Assembly (NCBI GenBank): GCA_011033025.1
Contig: WFMF01000454.1
Span: 1 to 64,000, forward strand
Source of the DNA: Beroe forskalii
Lineage: Eukaryota; Ctenophora; Nuda; Beroida; Beroidae
DNA: 64,000 nt
Reading direction: 5' to 3'
The notes under the pieces were generated by a model. The model had not been told where the DNA came from. It saw only the letters and a list, made by a program, of their open reading frames with translations, and ran no database searches. This document shows positions 14,001-24,840 of this stretch, piece by piece. The translations under genes and the position numbers were made by a program. The number at the start of each line of letters is the position of its first letter. Positions within the stretch are counted from its first letter, which is position 1.

Positions 14001-17000
14001 TCTCATGAAAATTGAGCAATTATTATGTGAGATTAATTCATTATAGATCTATAAAATAATACTGTACCTCATGTGACGAATTAATGAAGATATAATTATC
14101 GTAATCAGATATCATGTTGCCTGGAATTTTCTCATGACGTGAGTTTGAACCATGTTCCTTCTTACGACAGCTGATAAGAGTTTAAAATGAATTCTAAGAT
14201 GATAATTGTATCCGAGCCAAATAACAACTCCACAATTTTCTGAAGAAAGTTCGCGTGTTTTCCAACAGGTGTTATACACAGTAGCATATTATTACTATTT
14301 TGAATTTTACCTGGACTGTAACACATCCATTTTAATGATAATATGTAGCCAGGTGTGGTGTGGAGTATCCAGTTTATCATATTTTCTTAGATCATGGTGC
14401 TCTAAAGTACTTACAAAGACAATGTTATGACTGGTCTTTCTAAAAAGTCTTACAGTTGTTCGAGTTTGAAAAGTAGATATAAAATAAGAGTATAATAAGT
14501 CATCAAGAGTCTGCTGGGTTTAAGATAAAATAATTGTGTGGTTATTCCCACCCTAAAGCTCTAAAAATCTAAAGGCGCTAATTTTATCCGAAATTTAAAG
14601 TTTGGAAGCCTTGATAAGCCACGCCTTCTGTCTGATGTTCTGATGCTGATAACGAGGTGTAAACACATGTTTAAACCTCTGTGTTATAAACTGTGTTTTG
14701 ATACAACATCTGGTTTTAGCAACCTAACCCAACACCTAGGTCCTAACAGGTTGGTAGGTTGGTAATAATATGCGCTTCCGAAGATGCGTTGTACCATACC
14801 CATACGACAAAACCCCTCATATTTAACAAACCCATCTGTTTCAGATCACAGACCTGCTGGTAGCCCCTAAACACAGCACAGAACTGCTAGCTGACTTGCT
14901 ACAGAGCTGCACGGAGCTCAACTCACTACAAGTGGGGACCATTCTGAGGAAGTACAAACCTGCACCTGACGAGGAACCTGTGTCAAGGGGTGAGTGGAAG
15001 TGGGAACCTGTGTCAAGACTCAAGAGGTGAGTGCCGAGTGGTGTGAGGGGGGAGTGGAAAGGGAGGGGTGAGGAGGGAGAGGAGTGGGAGTGAGAAGGGG
15101 AACCTGTCTCAAGGTGGGAGTGAGAGTGGAGCCTGTCTCTAGGGGTGGGTGGGGAGTGGGCGTGAGGGGGTATGTGCGGGTGTAAGAGTGGAACTGGGGA
15201 TAAGTGGGACGAGCTGTCGTAACTAATTATTATATACTAATACAGCATTCTGTAACTAACTAAGAAGTTTCCTTAGCACATGAATGCAATCAAGACAAGA
15301 TGAAAGCAAAGAGTGGGATTGCTGACAAGCGGACAAGTGAGTAATGGAGCCCCAGCAGCAACCATCAACAAGCAACACTATGCATGAAAACAGTACCCAT
15401 GACAACAGCACCCACGACAACAGCACCCATGACAACAGTACCCATGACAACAGCAGTACCCATGACAACAGCAATAACCATGACAACAGCACCCATGACA
15501 ACAAGGGGCTGGGCGTGGTGCGCATCAAGCCGCTTGGTGCTGGTGGAGGGGGAGTAGAATCCAGCTCTGTATCCGGAGTATCTGCAGTGCAGTACACCGC
15601 TACCTCTGTCAGTGTGTCTGGTAAGCGCTTCACCTACCCTAGGATGGTAATCCCGCCTGACATGGACCAGGAAGCTCTCTACTCGGAGTTCATGCCGCGC
15701 TGTATCACAGGCTTCATGGACGGGTATAATGTCAACATCATAGCGTACGGGCAGACGGGTTCGGGCAAGACTCACACCATGTTCGGTCCCCCAGGCTGTA
15801 TGGCAGCTGCAGCTAGAGGGGAGTACGGGAACTCAGTGCACGAGGGGTACGGACTCTTCCCGCGCGCACTGCACGGCGTGCTGCGCGCGCTGCGGGACGC
15901 GCGGGCTGCGGGACACGTGCACGTGCTGACGTGCGCGGCTGTGGAGCTCTCCACCATGGGAAACCAGGACATGTTTGACAAGAGCGGCTGCAAAGCCACC
16001 GCCGTCAAGTGGCGCTCCTCCGCCCACGGAGTGGTGATAGACCGGAGTGCGAAGCCACCGCGCCTCTACGGACAGAACGAGGTGGTGGTGGGAGGGGAGG
16101 AGGACTTGAGGGCGGTGTGGGGGGCGGTGGCAGCGCGCAACACCTCAGAGACACTACTCAATGACTCCTCCTCACGCTCCCACTGTGTTGTACAGCTGTC
16201 ACTGTGGCGCTATGAGCGAGGGAGTGGTAATGGGGGAGGGAGTGGAAGTGGGAGTGAGAGAGGGAGTGGGAATGAAAAGAGTAAGGTCTTCCTGTCGCGT
16301 CTCCAGTTCGTAGACTTGGCAGGTAGTGAGCGGTTAGAGAAGTCTCAGGCAGGGGGAGCTGTTTATAAGACCCCTGGTGGGGGTATAGACATGGGCGTGG
16401 TACAGAGTCTAGCTACTAACTTCAGTCTGATGGAGCTATCCCGGTGTCTTCAGGATATAGCCCAACTCAGAGATAAGAGAAAGTTCTGTTTCAGGGCTTA
16501 CATCTCGGATTTGTTGTTCTTGTTATCAGAGACACTGGTCGGGAACGCCCTGACGGCGTGTTTTATCTGTATTTCCCAGGCTGCTGCTAACAGCGGCGAA
16601 TCTAAATGTGCCATGGATTTCGGAGAGCGATTCTCAAAACTCAGTATTACGCGTCAGAAAGTCAAAGGAAAGCTGTTGTCAGGTATTGTGAAGGGTGCCC
16701 GGGAAAAGATTGAGGAAAACAAGCATCATCTGCAGAAAGTCATGGAAAATAACCCGTATACGGTAGTACGGACCGCACAAATCAAGGACTGCGAGCAAAT
16801 ACTGGCGGTGGTTAAACTGCTGACTAAAGAACATTCTGAGTGAAATCTATCTGACGTGTATTTTATAATAGATTCATATATTGTTATCATTAGTGTTTTA
16901 TCTAGAGTTCCCTATTTGAATTTACAATTTTTAGATTTTGTAAAGATGTATCAGAAATTTTATATTTCATACTCGAATTGTACCTATTTTACTGAATTTT

Positions 17001-19653
17001 GAGCTACTCATTTCATGTTTAATTCCAGATCTTTTTACCTAACGTTGTCTGAAATACAAGTAAACCCGTGCTTTATTATAAAACTTCGTGCTTGCTTGTG
17101 ACGTACAACTGACATGTATTGCGCAGACGATTCATTCACGTCTTTGTTAGTTGATAATGTGTATTGTGACAAGATAGAGGGGTTGGCAAAGTCCAAAATC
17201 CAATACAAGCACTCAGGTCTCAGACATTTAATATTGAATCAATTATGGATACATTAAAAGAAATACTAATTTCTCCATTGACTGAATACTGAATTGGGAT
17301 CTGTACCTCTTCTTAAAGGGCTTCAAATCCCTTATAATCCCATTTCCATCAAATACCTCCTTCATTTTCAGAGTTTATAGAAGCTGCCATCTCCATCACT
17401 GAGAGTATAGTTGACGTGAAGGTGCGAGGCGAAGGCGAGGGTATTCAGCTGCTACTACAGGATCCAGTAATCCGGTACCCAGTACACAAGATAACGGCTT
17501 GTAACCACGAGCAGGGGCTGACTCAGGCCACCCTGGCCTTCTTCAACAACATCTGTGGGGGAGGTAAGGACAGACTTTTCTCTTATCTTCTTATCTTAGA
17601 TTAGAGGAACTGGTAGGAATGATAGATACCACTTGCTGGGGGGCCTGCCGGCCCTCATCATTCGTTACTGGTCACCAGTTAGCAAGGGTTGTTCGGAGCA
17701 GCCGAGTAAGAGCCAGTACTGATTTGCTGGGGCTTAAAGGTATCGTTTTGATCCCTTGGTTAGTTAGCTACGTGCTACAGTGATGATTGGGTTATCCTTT
17801 CAAAAGTATGGGCAATAAAAGTGGGCATCTCTGCGTAACTACTATCAGTATTGAAGCTGTTGTAATCAGCAGTAATACTGTCAATGTTTCAGAATGTGGT
17901 TTGGAGATGATGGTGAACGAAGGCATTGACTCGTGGTGTTTGAGACCTGTTACAGACACTGAGCCCTCCCATATGGGTACGTTGCTGTTAACCCTTGGAT
18001 TAGGAATTCATATTCGTGATTACTGATTGATATTAGAATGGCTATCGCTGCTCTTTAAGAATTGCTGTTTTTGGTTGCTAATCGCTTTCCATTTTGTACG
18101 ATCAATGATAAAAGCAATGTAAGGCGCCAGCAGTACTGAATACAAGTCGTCAGCTGAATCTCGATTTGTACCAGCATTCTATTTTGATAATTTGATCCAG
18201 GCGGGAGACGTTATGTAACGCGCGATGAAAATACTTATATACTGCTAGTATGAGTTTCACTGTCTCACGCGAGTTCGCATCAGCGCGCACGCCGGATTTC
18301 ATGCGAAAATCGTTACTTTTTAGAACTTGTTTGGAACTTCGCCAAAAAAACCGGGCCATTAGTTTTTTCGCTAAGTGCGGTTTTTATCATAATTCCCTGT
18401 TATTTAATTTCAGTAATAATGCAAGATTTGCATAATGCAGTTAATTACATTTCAGTCGATAAACCGCGGTCCGGTAGTCAGAGTATTCTAGACCAATGTG
18501 ACATTGTCACATACACGATACAAAAGGACGACCTTTCTCTGGGTGTAAGCATTTGGGGATATTCGTCAAGAACATATTCAGGGATGGAGCGGCTTTTGAG
18601 GTTTGCAGTCAACAGATGTTACAGAATAAGTAATTTTCATTGTTCGTGATACGTCACTTCCGTTGAGGAAAGACTTTCCAACTCACGACACTTTGACTCA
18701 TGATATTTCGACTCTGAGCAGAGGTTTGGGTCGGGGTTAGGGCCAGGACAGGGAGATGAAATTTCGTACTACCCTCCGTTTCGTTGCACCCTCAAAAGTG
18801 GCGCTATAGACCAATTAATAATGAAATATCCCAACCCCCAGGATGGACGTTTGAAACCAGGTGATCAGATCCTTCAAGTTGGGGGCATATCAACTGACGA
18901 CATCACGCAGGAAGAAGCTGCGGCATTACTGGACAAACATGGTCCAACTGTTACCATCACCGTCGCTAAGATGGCAGCAGCTTACTATGGTATCTTCAGC
19001 GAAGAAGGTACTCTACGATCTCTTCTTATCTCTTCTCATCTTATCTACTATTTCATATTTTCATGCATTTCATGATTGAGAAATCGTACAGATAACTTTA
19101 ATGTTTAGCTTTTCAAAAGTTATTCACATCTCTATTTATTTTCTAATTGTACATCTTTTCGCCTGATATTTCCCCTCTAACTCACCCCTAAGATCTCCTC
19201 CTGATATTTCCCCTCTAACTCACCCGTAAGATCTCCGTTTCAGGTGCCTCGCGGACGTCGTCCCAGCAGTCATCCCCTAACACGCCCTCTCCGCCCACGC
19301 CCGGCACTACAGACGTCCGCTCCACCTTCCCCAGCCTCCCGTCCGCGGACGCAGAGACGGACGAGGACGAGCTGCTCCTCAAGCTGCTGGAGCAGGAAAC
19401 GTCCGGTCTGATAATCCACGAGTCCGAGGAGGAGGTGTTCCCTGGGAGGAAGGACGGGACTCTCAACTCCTGTACTAGCTTTAACGAGGAGGTGGTCTTT
19501 GGGGTGGAGTCCCCTAATGTTAGTTTCGATGCGGTGGAAGAACTCCTGGTGTCAGATGAGGATGAGAGTTTTGTGGTGGGGAACAGCGAACTGAGCATTC
19601 TGCCTCCCTCACCCTCCGTGCCACTAAACTTCAGGATCTCTGATGAGGTGTAG
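2042..19653 (+). CDS. AFDN: Afadin/canoe-like protein, 3' half: DIL (dilute) domain, PDZ domain and C-terminal tail (5' end outside window)
   Basis: Ten exons can be joined: 2042-2179, 4902-5024, 10040-10168, 11031-11165, 14845-14989, 17372-17563, 17893-17976, 18456-18607, 18842-19007 and 19244-19653 (stop TAG). All have AG acceptors and GT donors with matching phases, giving 557 residues. Exons 1-5 encode a DIL domain (MLVPEEARRVIIDHLLAFIN, then QVGTILRKYKP near its end). Exon 6 continues with FIEAAISITESIVDVKVRG, like the afadin linker. Exons 8-9 encode a PDZ domain with DGRLKPGDQILQVGG. The segment VTITVAKMAAAYYGIF after the last PDZ strand resembles afadin VAKQGAIYHG, which favours afadin over RADIL. 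The last exon is an acidic, Ser/Pro-rich tail (about 135 residues), much shorter than the vertebrate afadin tail. In animals afadin links nectins and Rap/Ras signals to actin at junctions; its RA and FHA regions would lie upstream of this window. The donor of exon 8 (GCA|GTCAAC) is weak and that junction is the least certain. Confidence 0.85.
2196..2512. repeat. 20-bp minisatellite (TGTCTGTAGTGTGTGTATCC), about 16 copies
   Basis: Begins about 17 bp after the donor of the first visible afadin exon (GTGAGA at 2180). Units differ mainly at one GTGT/GTTT position. The frame on the minus strand (HYRQDT repeats) is an artefact. Confidence 0.9.
2513..3839 (+). other. Afadin intron, unique AT-rich sequence
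   Basis: No coding pattern, RNA gene or clear repeat seen in this part of the intron between exons 2042-2179 and 4902-5024. Confidence 0.5.
3865..4890. repeat. C/T-rich minisatellite (CCCCTCACTCCCCTCTAA), up to the acceptor of exon 4902
   Basis: A 1-kb array of 16-20-bp units, almost pure pyrimidine on the sense strand. It ends 12 bp before the acceptor CCCCCTCAG, so it forms a huge polypyrimidine tract. Higher-order periods of several hundred bases are visible. Confidence 0.9.
5045..5175. repeat. 24-bp direct repeat (CACTCTTCATTGATCATTCC), 3-4 copies
   Basis: Short array about 20 bp after the donor of exon 4902-5024. Units CCACTCTTCATTGATCATTC repeat with small changes. Confidence 0.75.
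5180..8395 (+). other. Afadin intron, non-coding
   Basis: No exon recognised. At 5742-5880 an inverted pair (CCCTGCAGTTGTAAG / CTTACAACTGTAGGG) flanks a GC-richer stretch that may be a small structured or SINE-like element. A dispersed motif, ACACCTTTATAGATAAGAC, at 5980 recurs at 11300. Another, TTTTTAACCGGCC near 6752, recurs near 21095. Confidence 0.4.
8398..8469. repeat. Perfect palindrome, 72 bp
   Basis: Arms of 36 bp with no spacer, centred on AGTACT at 8433/8434; outer sequence TTTAGTACCACCCACCC. A motif like the arm (GGTAGGGTGGGTGGTA) also occurs just upstream at 8290. Confidence 0.9.
8745..8849. repeat. Perfect palindrome, 105 bp, built from an exon edge
   Basis: Arms of 52 bp with a one-base spacer at 8797. 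Each arm contains CTTGTCAGGTATACCACGTG, the acceptor and first bases of the afadin exon at 10040. The left arm is an inverted copy of that exon edge. Confidence 0.9.
8850..10039 (+). repeat. Compound minisatellite with repeated copies of a splice acceptor and 5' exon edge
   Basis: Short units CCCCTCACCCCACTCTAA fill most of the array. Five copies of CAGGTATACCACGTG[A/G]TATCAGTC, extending to ATGATAGTAACCCTC, occur near 8955, 9231, 9391, 9553 and 9718, spaced 154-167 bp in the second half. The real exon starts at 10040 with the same sequence and then diverges into GCTTCACCGAATG. Each copy keeps a pyrimidine tract, CAG and about 40 bp of exon sequence. Confidence 0.9.
10169..11030 (+). other. 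Afadin intron with a 14-bp repeat
   Basis: Contains about five copies of CCTGATCATTTCTC at 10437-10510. Otherwise AT-rich unique sequence without coding pattern. Confidence 0.5.
11166..14844 (+). other. Afadin intron, with a GC-rich island
   Basis: No exon recognised. A GC-rich stretch at 12240-12410 and CT-rich DNA to 12500 may be a fragment of a mobile element. A TACAC...GTGCAC-type cluster of TGTGCA[G/C]TG motifs lies at 12765-12920. Nothing else can be supported. Confidence 0.4.
15344..16843 (+). CDS. Divergent kinesin-like motor protein, single exon, nested in an afadin intron
   Basis: An uninterrupted frame of 499 residues. The motor begins near residue 57 (GVVRIKPL). It contains the P-loop GQTGSGKT (136-143), switch I NDSSSRSH (273-280) and switch II DLAGSE (324-329), so ATP binding and hydrolysis look possible. 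The stretch after switch II is unusual: the usual LTRLLQDSLGG is replaced by a sequence around SDLLFLLSETLVGNALTACF (388-407). A short tail of about 70 residues follows, with no long coiled coil. Residues 15-53 are low complexity, encoded by a 15-bp minisatellite (HDNST units), and residues 292-311 are Gly/Ser-rich. The whole gene lies in the phase-1 afadin intron 14990-17371, same strand. Lack of introns in an intron-rich region suggests a retrocopy that stayed open. GC content in 15.8-16.2 kb is clearly above its surroundings. Subfamily not assignable; cargo unknown. It could also be a decaying copy without expression. Confidence 0.8.
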   Translation: MEPQQQPSTSNTMHENSTHDNSTHDNSTHDNSTHDNSSTHDNSNNHDNSTHDNKGLGVVRIKPLGAGGGGVESSSVSGVSAVQYTATSVSVSGKRFTYPRMVIPPDMDQEALYSEFMPRCITGFMDGYNVNIIAYGQTGSGKTHTMFGPPGCMAAAARGEYGNSVHEGYGLFPRALHGVLRALRDARAAGHVHVLTCAAVELSTMGNQDMFDKSGCKATAVKWRSSAHGVVIDRSAKPPRLYGQNEVVVGGEEDLRAVWGAVAARNTSETLLNDSSSRSHCVVQLSLWRYERGSGNGGGSGSGSERGSGNEKSKVFLSRLQFVDLAGSERLEKSQAGGAVYKTPGGGIDMGVVQSLATNFSLMELSRCLQDIAQLRDKRKFCFRAYISDLLFLLSETLVGNALTACFICISQAAANSGESKCAMDFGERFSKLSITRQKVKGKLLSGIVKGAREKIEENKHHLQKVMENNPYTVVRTAQIKDCEQILAVVKLLTKEHSE

Positions 19654-20105
19654 GTGCCATCAAACACCAGGATCTCTGATGAGGTGTAGGTGCCACTAAA
19701 CACCAGGATCTCTGATGAGGTATAGGTGCCACTAAACTTCAGAATGTCTGATGAGGTACAGGTGCCACTTAACTTCAGAATGTCTGATGAGGTGTAGGTG
19801 CCACTTAACTTCAGAATCTCTGATGAGGTGTAGGTGCCGCTTAACTTCAGAATCTCTGATGAGGTGTAGGTGCCACTTAACTTCAGGATCTCTGATGAGG
19901 TGTAGGTGCCGCTTTACTTCAGGATATCAGATGAGGTGTAGGTGCCACATAAATTTCAAGATCTCTGATGAGGTGTATGTGCCACTTAACTTCAGGATCT
20001 CTGATGAGGTGTAATACAGGTGCCACTTAACTTCAGGATCTCTGATGAGGTGTAGCACAGATATTCCCTTTAATTAACTTCAGGATCTCTGATGAAGTGT
20101 AAGAC
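19619..20105 (+). repeat. 36-bp minisatellite copying the last codons and stop of afadin, about 13 copies
   Basis: The unit CCACTTAACTTCAGGATC plus TCTGATGAGGTGTAGGTG begins inside the coding exon (PLNFRISDEV, stop) and goes on downstream for 450 bp. Every unit repeats the stop codon, a CTTCAG acceptor-like site and a GAG|GTGTAG donor-like site. Confidence 0.9.
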
Positions 20106-22480
20106 TTGAATGATTATTATACGTCACGTTTAATTTTATGAGTTTTTATCCTACTACTAGCTGATTAATGGTTGTATGTTTAGTTATAATTAAGGCAATT
20201 AATATATGATATGCATGTAAATACTCGATAACTTTATGATTATAGATATAGATCTTGTAGCAAATAGCAATATTCTGTTTCCAATCAACTGTAAAGAACA
20301 TTTCAGATAAGCAGAGGCAATTTAGAGATTATTTTTCCCATTTTCAGGCCCTATCTTCTCCTCTAGATTATACGTGACCAGATTATATGCAGCCTGAAAT
20401 GTCAAATTTAATAATCAGTTCAAAAACTTATAGGACCTGATAATTCGAAAAAGTTTTGAATGTTCCAAGTTCTCATTAATAATGACAGTAACGTTGCCCT
20501 GTTTATCTTTAAAGGGATGGTGTAGTTTTGGGCTCAAAAATAGATTTTGTTTATTTTAGCCTGAATGTTCGGAATTAATAATGACATTCCACAATATGTT
20601 GTGACCCTAATTTATAACGGGAAATTTATCATACAATATACATAACCGCAAGCCATTTTCCTTTCAATATGATGTGATATCACGCTCATGAAAAACGAAC
20701 CACATTTGTATGCAACAAAAAATATTTGGCATGTCCAAAATTGATTTAATCCATATCTAATTAATGTTAAAAACCAATGAGTTTCACATGATAACCTCAT
20801 AACATCCATGTGCCTTTTCAAGGCACAAATGGCAGCCTTAATTGACTTATTCCAGGGCGTGTTTGTACAAACAAACGTGTAGAACCTTATTAGAGGTCAT
20901 GAAGTAGCTATTTTTACCGGAATAAGATAAAATTAGAAATTTGCATCTGAAAACTTTACCATCCCTTTTATAATCATTTTCCTCTGTTTAATAAGAAAAA
21001 CGTTTGAAGACAAAACTTTTGATTATCCTGATTACCGTTAATAAGCGGAATAATACCATTAAATGAATAATCGGACGTTATTTAGCCGGCCTTTTTAACC
21101 GGCCTATGGACAAAATCAAAGTATTCGTGAACTAATTTCATCAGCCCCTTGGTACAGGCCAAGTTATGGAGTTATAGAAATATCATTCGGCTTTTTGGCA
21201 AAAATTTCAAAATTGTTTTTGTCCGGGTCAACCAAAGGCCAAGGTATGCAGTTAAAAAAGTCAGTGAGTGTCGAAAAGGCTCAACGTGATGCTAATACTA
21301 TCATATAATAGCATAGTTCAGTTAAAAACTCGTAAAAAGTAAAAACCCCTGCAATAGAAGCCTCAGTCTTTATGCGATATTACACGGTTTGCTCTTTTTA
21401 CTCGTTACTAAACTCTTCATTAATAACGAGATTTAAAATGAAAACTTTATCTTCTCATTTTCTTTTTTTTTCATTTCATAGCCAAGGTCCTCATTTTTAT
21501 AGTTAATCCGCCCCAAATCTATTGAATTTAACTAACTTAAAACTGACGTGTTGTAATATTGCATAATTTATGTTAATATTTCGAGAAATTTTCAGTTATT
21601 TTATAAATTTTCATTTGTTTTTATACATGGCTGTTTCAGAGTTTAATCAGATAATTTTATTGGCCGTGCGGGAAAAGAAGACTTTTCACCTAACCCATAT
21701 GTGTGCACATGCATCGATCTATAATAAAAGTAAAATACTGTATTTTCGACAGAACTTCTATGGAAAGTGAATTGCGGGCACTATAAAATGTGCGTCTTTA
21801 TCAATGCCTTCATCCACCGATCACGATGCATGAGCACATATATGGGTAAGTTACCTATACTGATATTTTAGTTTTAATCCATCTCATTTATGCAATATGA
21901 TTATCAATCCAATATACTGGAGTATGTGCACGATTTCTCTTGATTGTTTCTGATTCAATGATTATTTCACTTGGATACATTACCCAGTCTCCTTGATGAA
22001 AACTCAGTCCATTCATCGCCATTGATTTGCAAGTGTGAAGACTGGCAAAATCTTTCTTTTCACCGGAATATCTTTTCCCCAAATTTAAATTGGTGAGCTC
22101 TAGACATGGAACGAATGTGGGAGACAGTGAGAGTGAAACACTGGGTACAATAATGAGCGATGAAGGGCCTGTAGTTGAACTATATAGTATATTAAAATCT
22201 TTCAGAATCAGAACACAGATAATATGTTTATATTTTATGGCACTAAGTATTATGAAAAGATGTGATAATAATGCGTTGATTAGGTAGTTACTTCTAGTGT
22301 TAGTCCAGAAATAAGTGCTGTATGGAGCTTTTTAATGTAATTATCATTTTTATCACAAAATTAGCCTTTTTTTAATGTCAATTGTCAAATGTCCCCATTT
22401 TGCATATGTGTGCTCGATTGACAGAGGGACTGTTGGCTCGATAAAGTCGCGCGAACTTGTGTCTTTTGACGGATTTTTCC
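20106..22480. other. Intergenic AT-rich DNA
   Basis: No coding pattern. A dispersed repeat piece with TTTTTAACCGGCCTATGG at 21090-21108 is shared with 6750. Nothing else recognised. Confidence 0.4.
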
Positions 22481-22484
22481 CGCA

Positions 22485-23040
22485 TAGGTGTTCGTATGCG
22501 CGTGCACTTCCATACGGAAGCGCGCCGCGCAATGCGAACCGGGATATCCGTGTTTTTTTAACACGTATATCCATGTTTGCGTTGCGCGTTCCTAAGCCCG
22601 CATAGGTGTTTGCACGCGCGCGGCGCAGACAGGGATATACGTGTTTAGCAACGTTGCGCGGCCCGCTTCCTCAGATCCGTGGGGAAGCGCACGGCGCGGC
22701 GTGTACACACACCTATGCGAGTATGCGGGCTCAGGAAACGTGTTATGTTTAGCAAACGGATGTTATATGGAAAAGTGATTACGCGCGACGCGAAATTCGC
22801 TCGTCTTTATCGAGGCCTCCGTGCAATCGAGTGACGCGTTGTTCTAATTCCAGGGGCGTCGCATCGTCACAAAATCAAAAAAACGACGACCGACGTCCTG
22901 ATTTCAGATTTGGAGCAAGGCCCCGTGTGCGCGTAAAACTTGCTAAACACGTATATCCCTGTTTGCAATGCGCGGCGCGCTTCCTTCCGTAGGGAAGCGC
23001 CGCGCGCGTACATGCACCTATGCGGGCTTAAGAAGCGTGA
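22485..23040. repeat. GC-rich dispersed repeat with inverted pieces (GGGATATACGTGTTTAGCAA family)
   Basis: Pieces like AACACGTATATCCCTGT, CACACACCTATGCG and CGCATAGGTGTTTG recur in both orientations within 550 bp, rich in CGCGC. A related copy is at 56455-56530. Probably a nested or rearranged MITE family; ends not defined. Confidence 0.6.
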
Positions 23041-24121
23041 AACTAGGGATCTGGTTAGAGCAATAGAAACCCCTCCTCCGCCCTGGTTTCACCAAACCAG
23101 GTGCAGGTGCTAACCGCACACCGCGCGCAAAAGAGTGTTCTTGTTAGAGAAAGCCCTGGTCGTCCATATTTTTAAGCAAATCTTTAGGGTCATCATTTTC
23201 AACCCAAAATTTCACGATTTTCGACATTTTCCAGTGAATACCCTTGAAATAGATTGAAATTTCAATAAATTGGGAATGTCCACATTGGCCAGACTCCCAC
23301 TCCCCCTTATGTAGAGAACATTGGTTTCAGGTTTCTATGAGGCCTAAGAGGCTCTACTGCAACCTTTGAAGATGACAAAGGCAACTGATCAGGACCCCTA
23401 GGAGATTTGGCAAATAGATTTTTGAATGGATTAATTAGCTTTTATCTATAAATTAGTAAATTGTGTCCCCAGTGGAAATCACATGTATCTGGGGTTTTCA
23501 AAACACACATTTTGTATCATTAAGATGTCAATTGTCATTTGGCTATAGCAATGCTGGATTTTTAATTTGTTGTTGTGTAACAGGTGGCTGTTATGGGCAA
23601 GTGCACAACTTTTTTGCAGAACAGCTGGGTTTGTGGGAGCTTGTGTCTCATTGTTCTTGTAGTAGAGACATTTTTTAAATGCTACTTTTAAACACTTCCC
23701 ATTGTCCAATTTTCAAGAAACTTGATAGTATCCTGCACTGCCATGATCTAAAGTGCAAATAGTTAACGAAAAGCTCATTTCATCCCAATTTTATGGGCAG
23801 TTTAATTCTTACAACTTTGTCCTATGTGTCTCTACTATTGAGGATCATTGGTGACTGATCCTTTCTGGAATATAATACAAGTGGTTATGTTGCTTGCAGT
23901 GGGCACAGTCGAGACTGTTGTCCTCTGTTTGCTGCAGAACCCTTTCACTGCTGGTATGTTCTCAACAAAATATGTTCCCCTAACCAGGGGCTTGCCGCAC
24001 CACTCACTCCATGTGTGAAAACCAGGGTGCTGGTTAGGGCAACAGCTCATGGTGAAAATATCCCATTTGTTGAAAACTTGGGGCATTAAGTATAAAAGTA
24101 TTGACCAAATAATTCATACAA
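23041..24121. other. Non-coding, with a fragment related to the MITE at 55545
   Basis: Around 23200-23310 the text AATTTCACGATTTTC and the CCACATTGGCC/ACTCCCAC end resemble the inside of the TTA-flanked MITE at 55545-55824. No gene seen. The part from 23570 may belong to the retrotransposon remnant. Confidence 0.4.
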
Positions 24122-24840
24122 TTGAATTTTTGGATCTTACCTGCAGCTTACATCCTTGATAATGGTAAATCAATGGATCTAAAGTCAAGTCTTTTCAACT
24201 ATGCCACCACCAAAAAAGAAGACAGTTATATTCTGGACTTTATTCATGGAAATTCTCTCCTCTATGGACATTGCAGAGCTGCTGTGAATAAAGACCCAAG
24301 AGAAGACACTTGCCCATTCTGTCACGAGGCCCAGGACACAGTATACCATCAACCTTAGAATGTTCAGAGGTTCAAGATACAAACTTTGAACAACTTATAG
24401 CAGAACTGGGAGATACTGGTCAAGCTCATACAATCTGCATTCCAAAGCTTCTCGCCCCCAACATGCCCCATCTACACCAGGTGTTCATCAACAGAGTGAA
24501 GTTCCTCATCACACAGCACGAATTCATCGACAGCCTGCCTCATCAAAGTAGTGATGGAACTGGAACTGCTCAATTGGCACAAGGTCGTGCAACATCAGTT
24601 GAAAATTCCCAATGCAGAGCAGTCCACACCTCAGCTGTTAATTGACCTGTAGAGTATCGTTTGGCAATATTTACTAAAGATTCAAAGACCCTGTAGATGA
24701 TCATGTTAAAAGCATTCAATCTGAGAGAAAAGGGCAGAGACCTCAAGAAATATCACCAAAGTTTCTTCAAAGACTCAGGCATCCATCGCGTATTGTGTTG
24801 ATTGGACAATGGATATTGATTACTTGTTAAATAAATTTTG
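24122..24840 (+). pseudogene. Degenerate 3' end of a non-LTR retrotransposon (C-terminal zinc-finger region)
   Basis: Translated pieces read YILDFIHGNSLLYGHCRAAV and then PREDTCPFCHEAQDTVYHQ. After a stop and frame change near 24355 the text goes on as ECSEVQDTNFEQLIAELGD and LHQVFINRVKFLITQHEFID. CPFC-x9-H-x4-C is the CCHC-like finger found after the reverse transcriptase of many non-LTR elements. The sequence has a frameshift and no RT core. The AT-rich end TTAAATAAATTTTG at 24828-24841 would be its tail. A dead, 5'-truncated copy; family not determined. Confidence 0.6.

Noticed and set aside
2042-19653. RADIL or myosin V identity for the DIL gene
   Set aside because: DIL alone fits these too, but the sequence following the PDZ domain and the linker after DIL match afadin better; myosin V has no PDZ.
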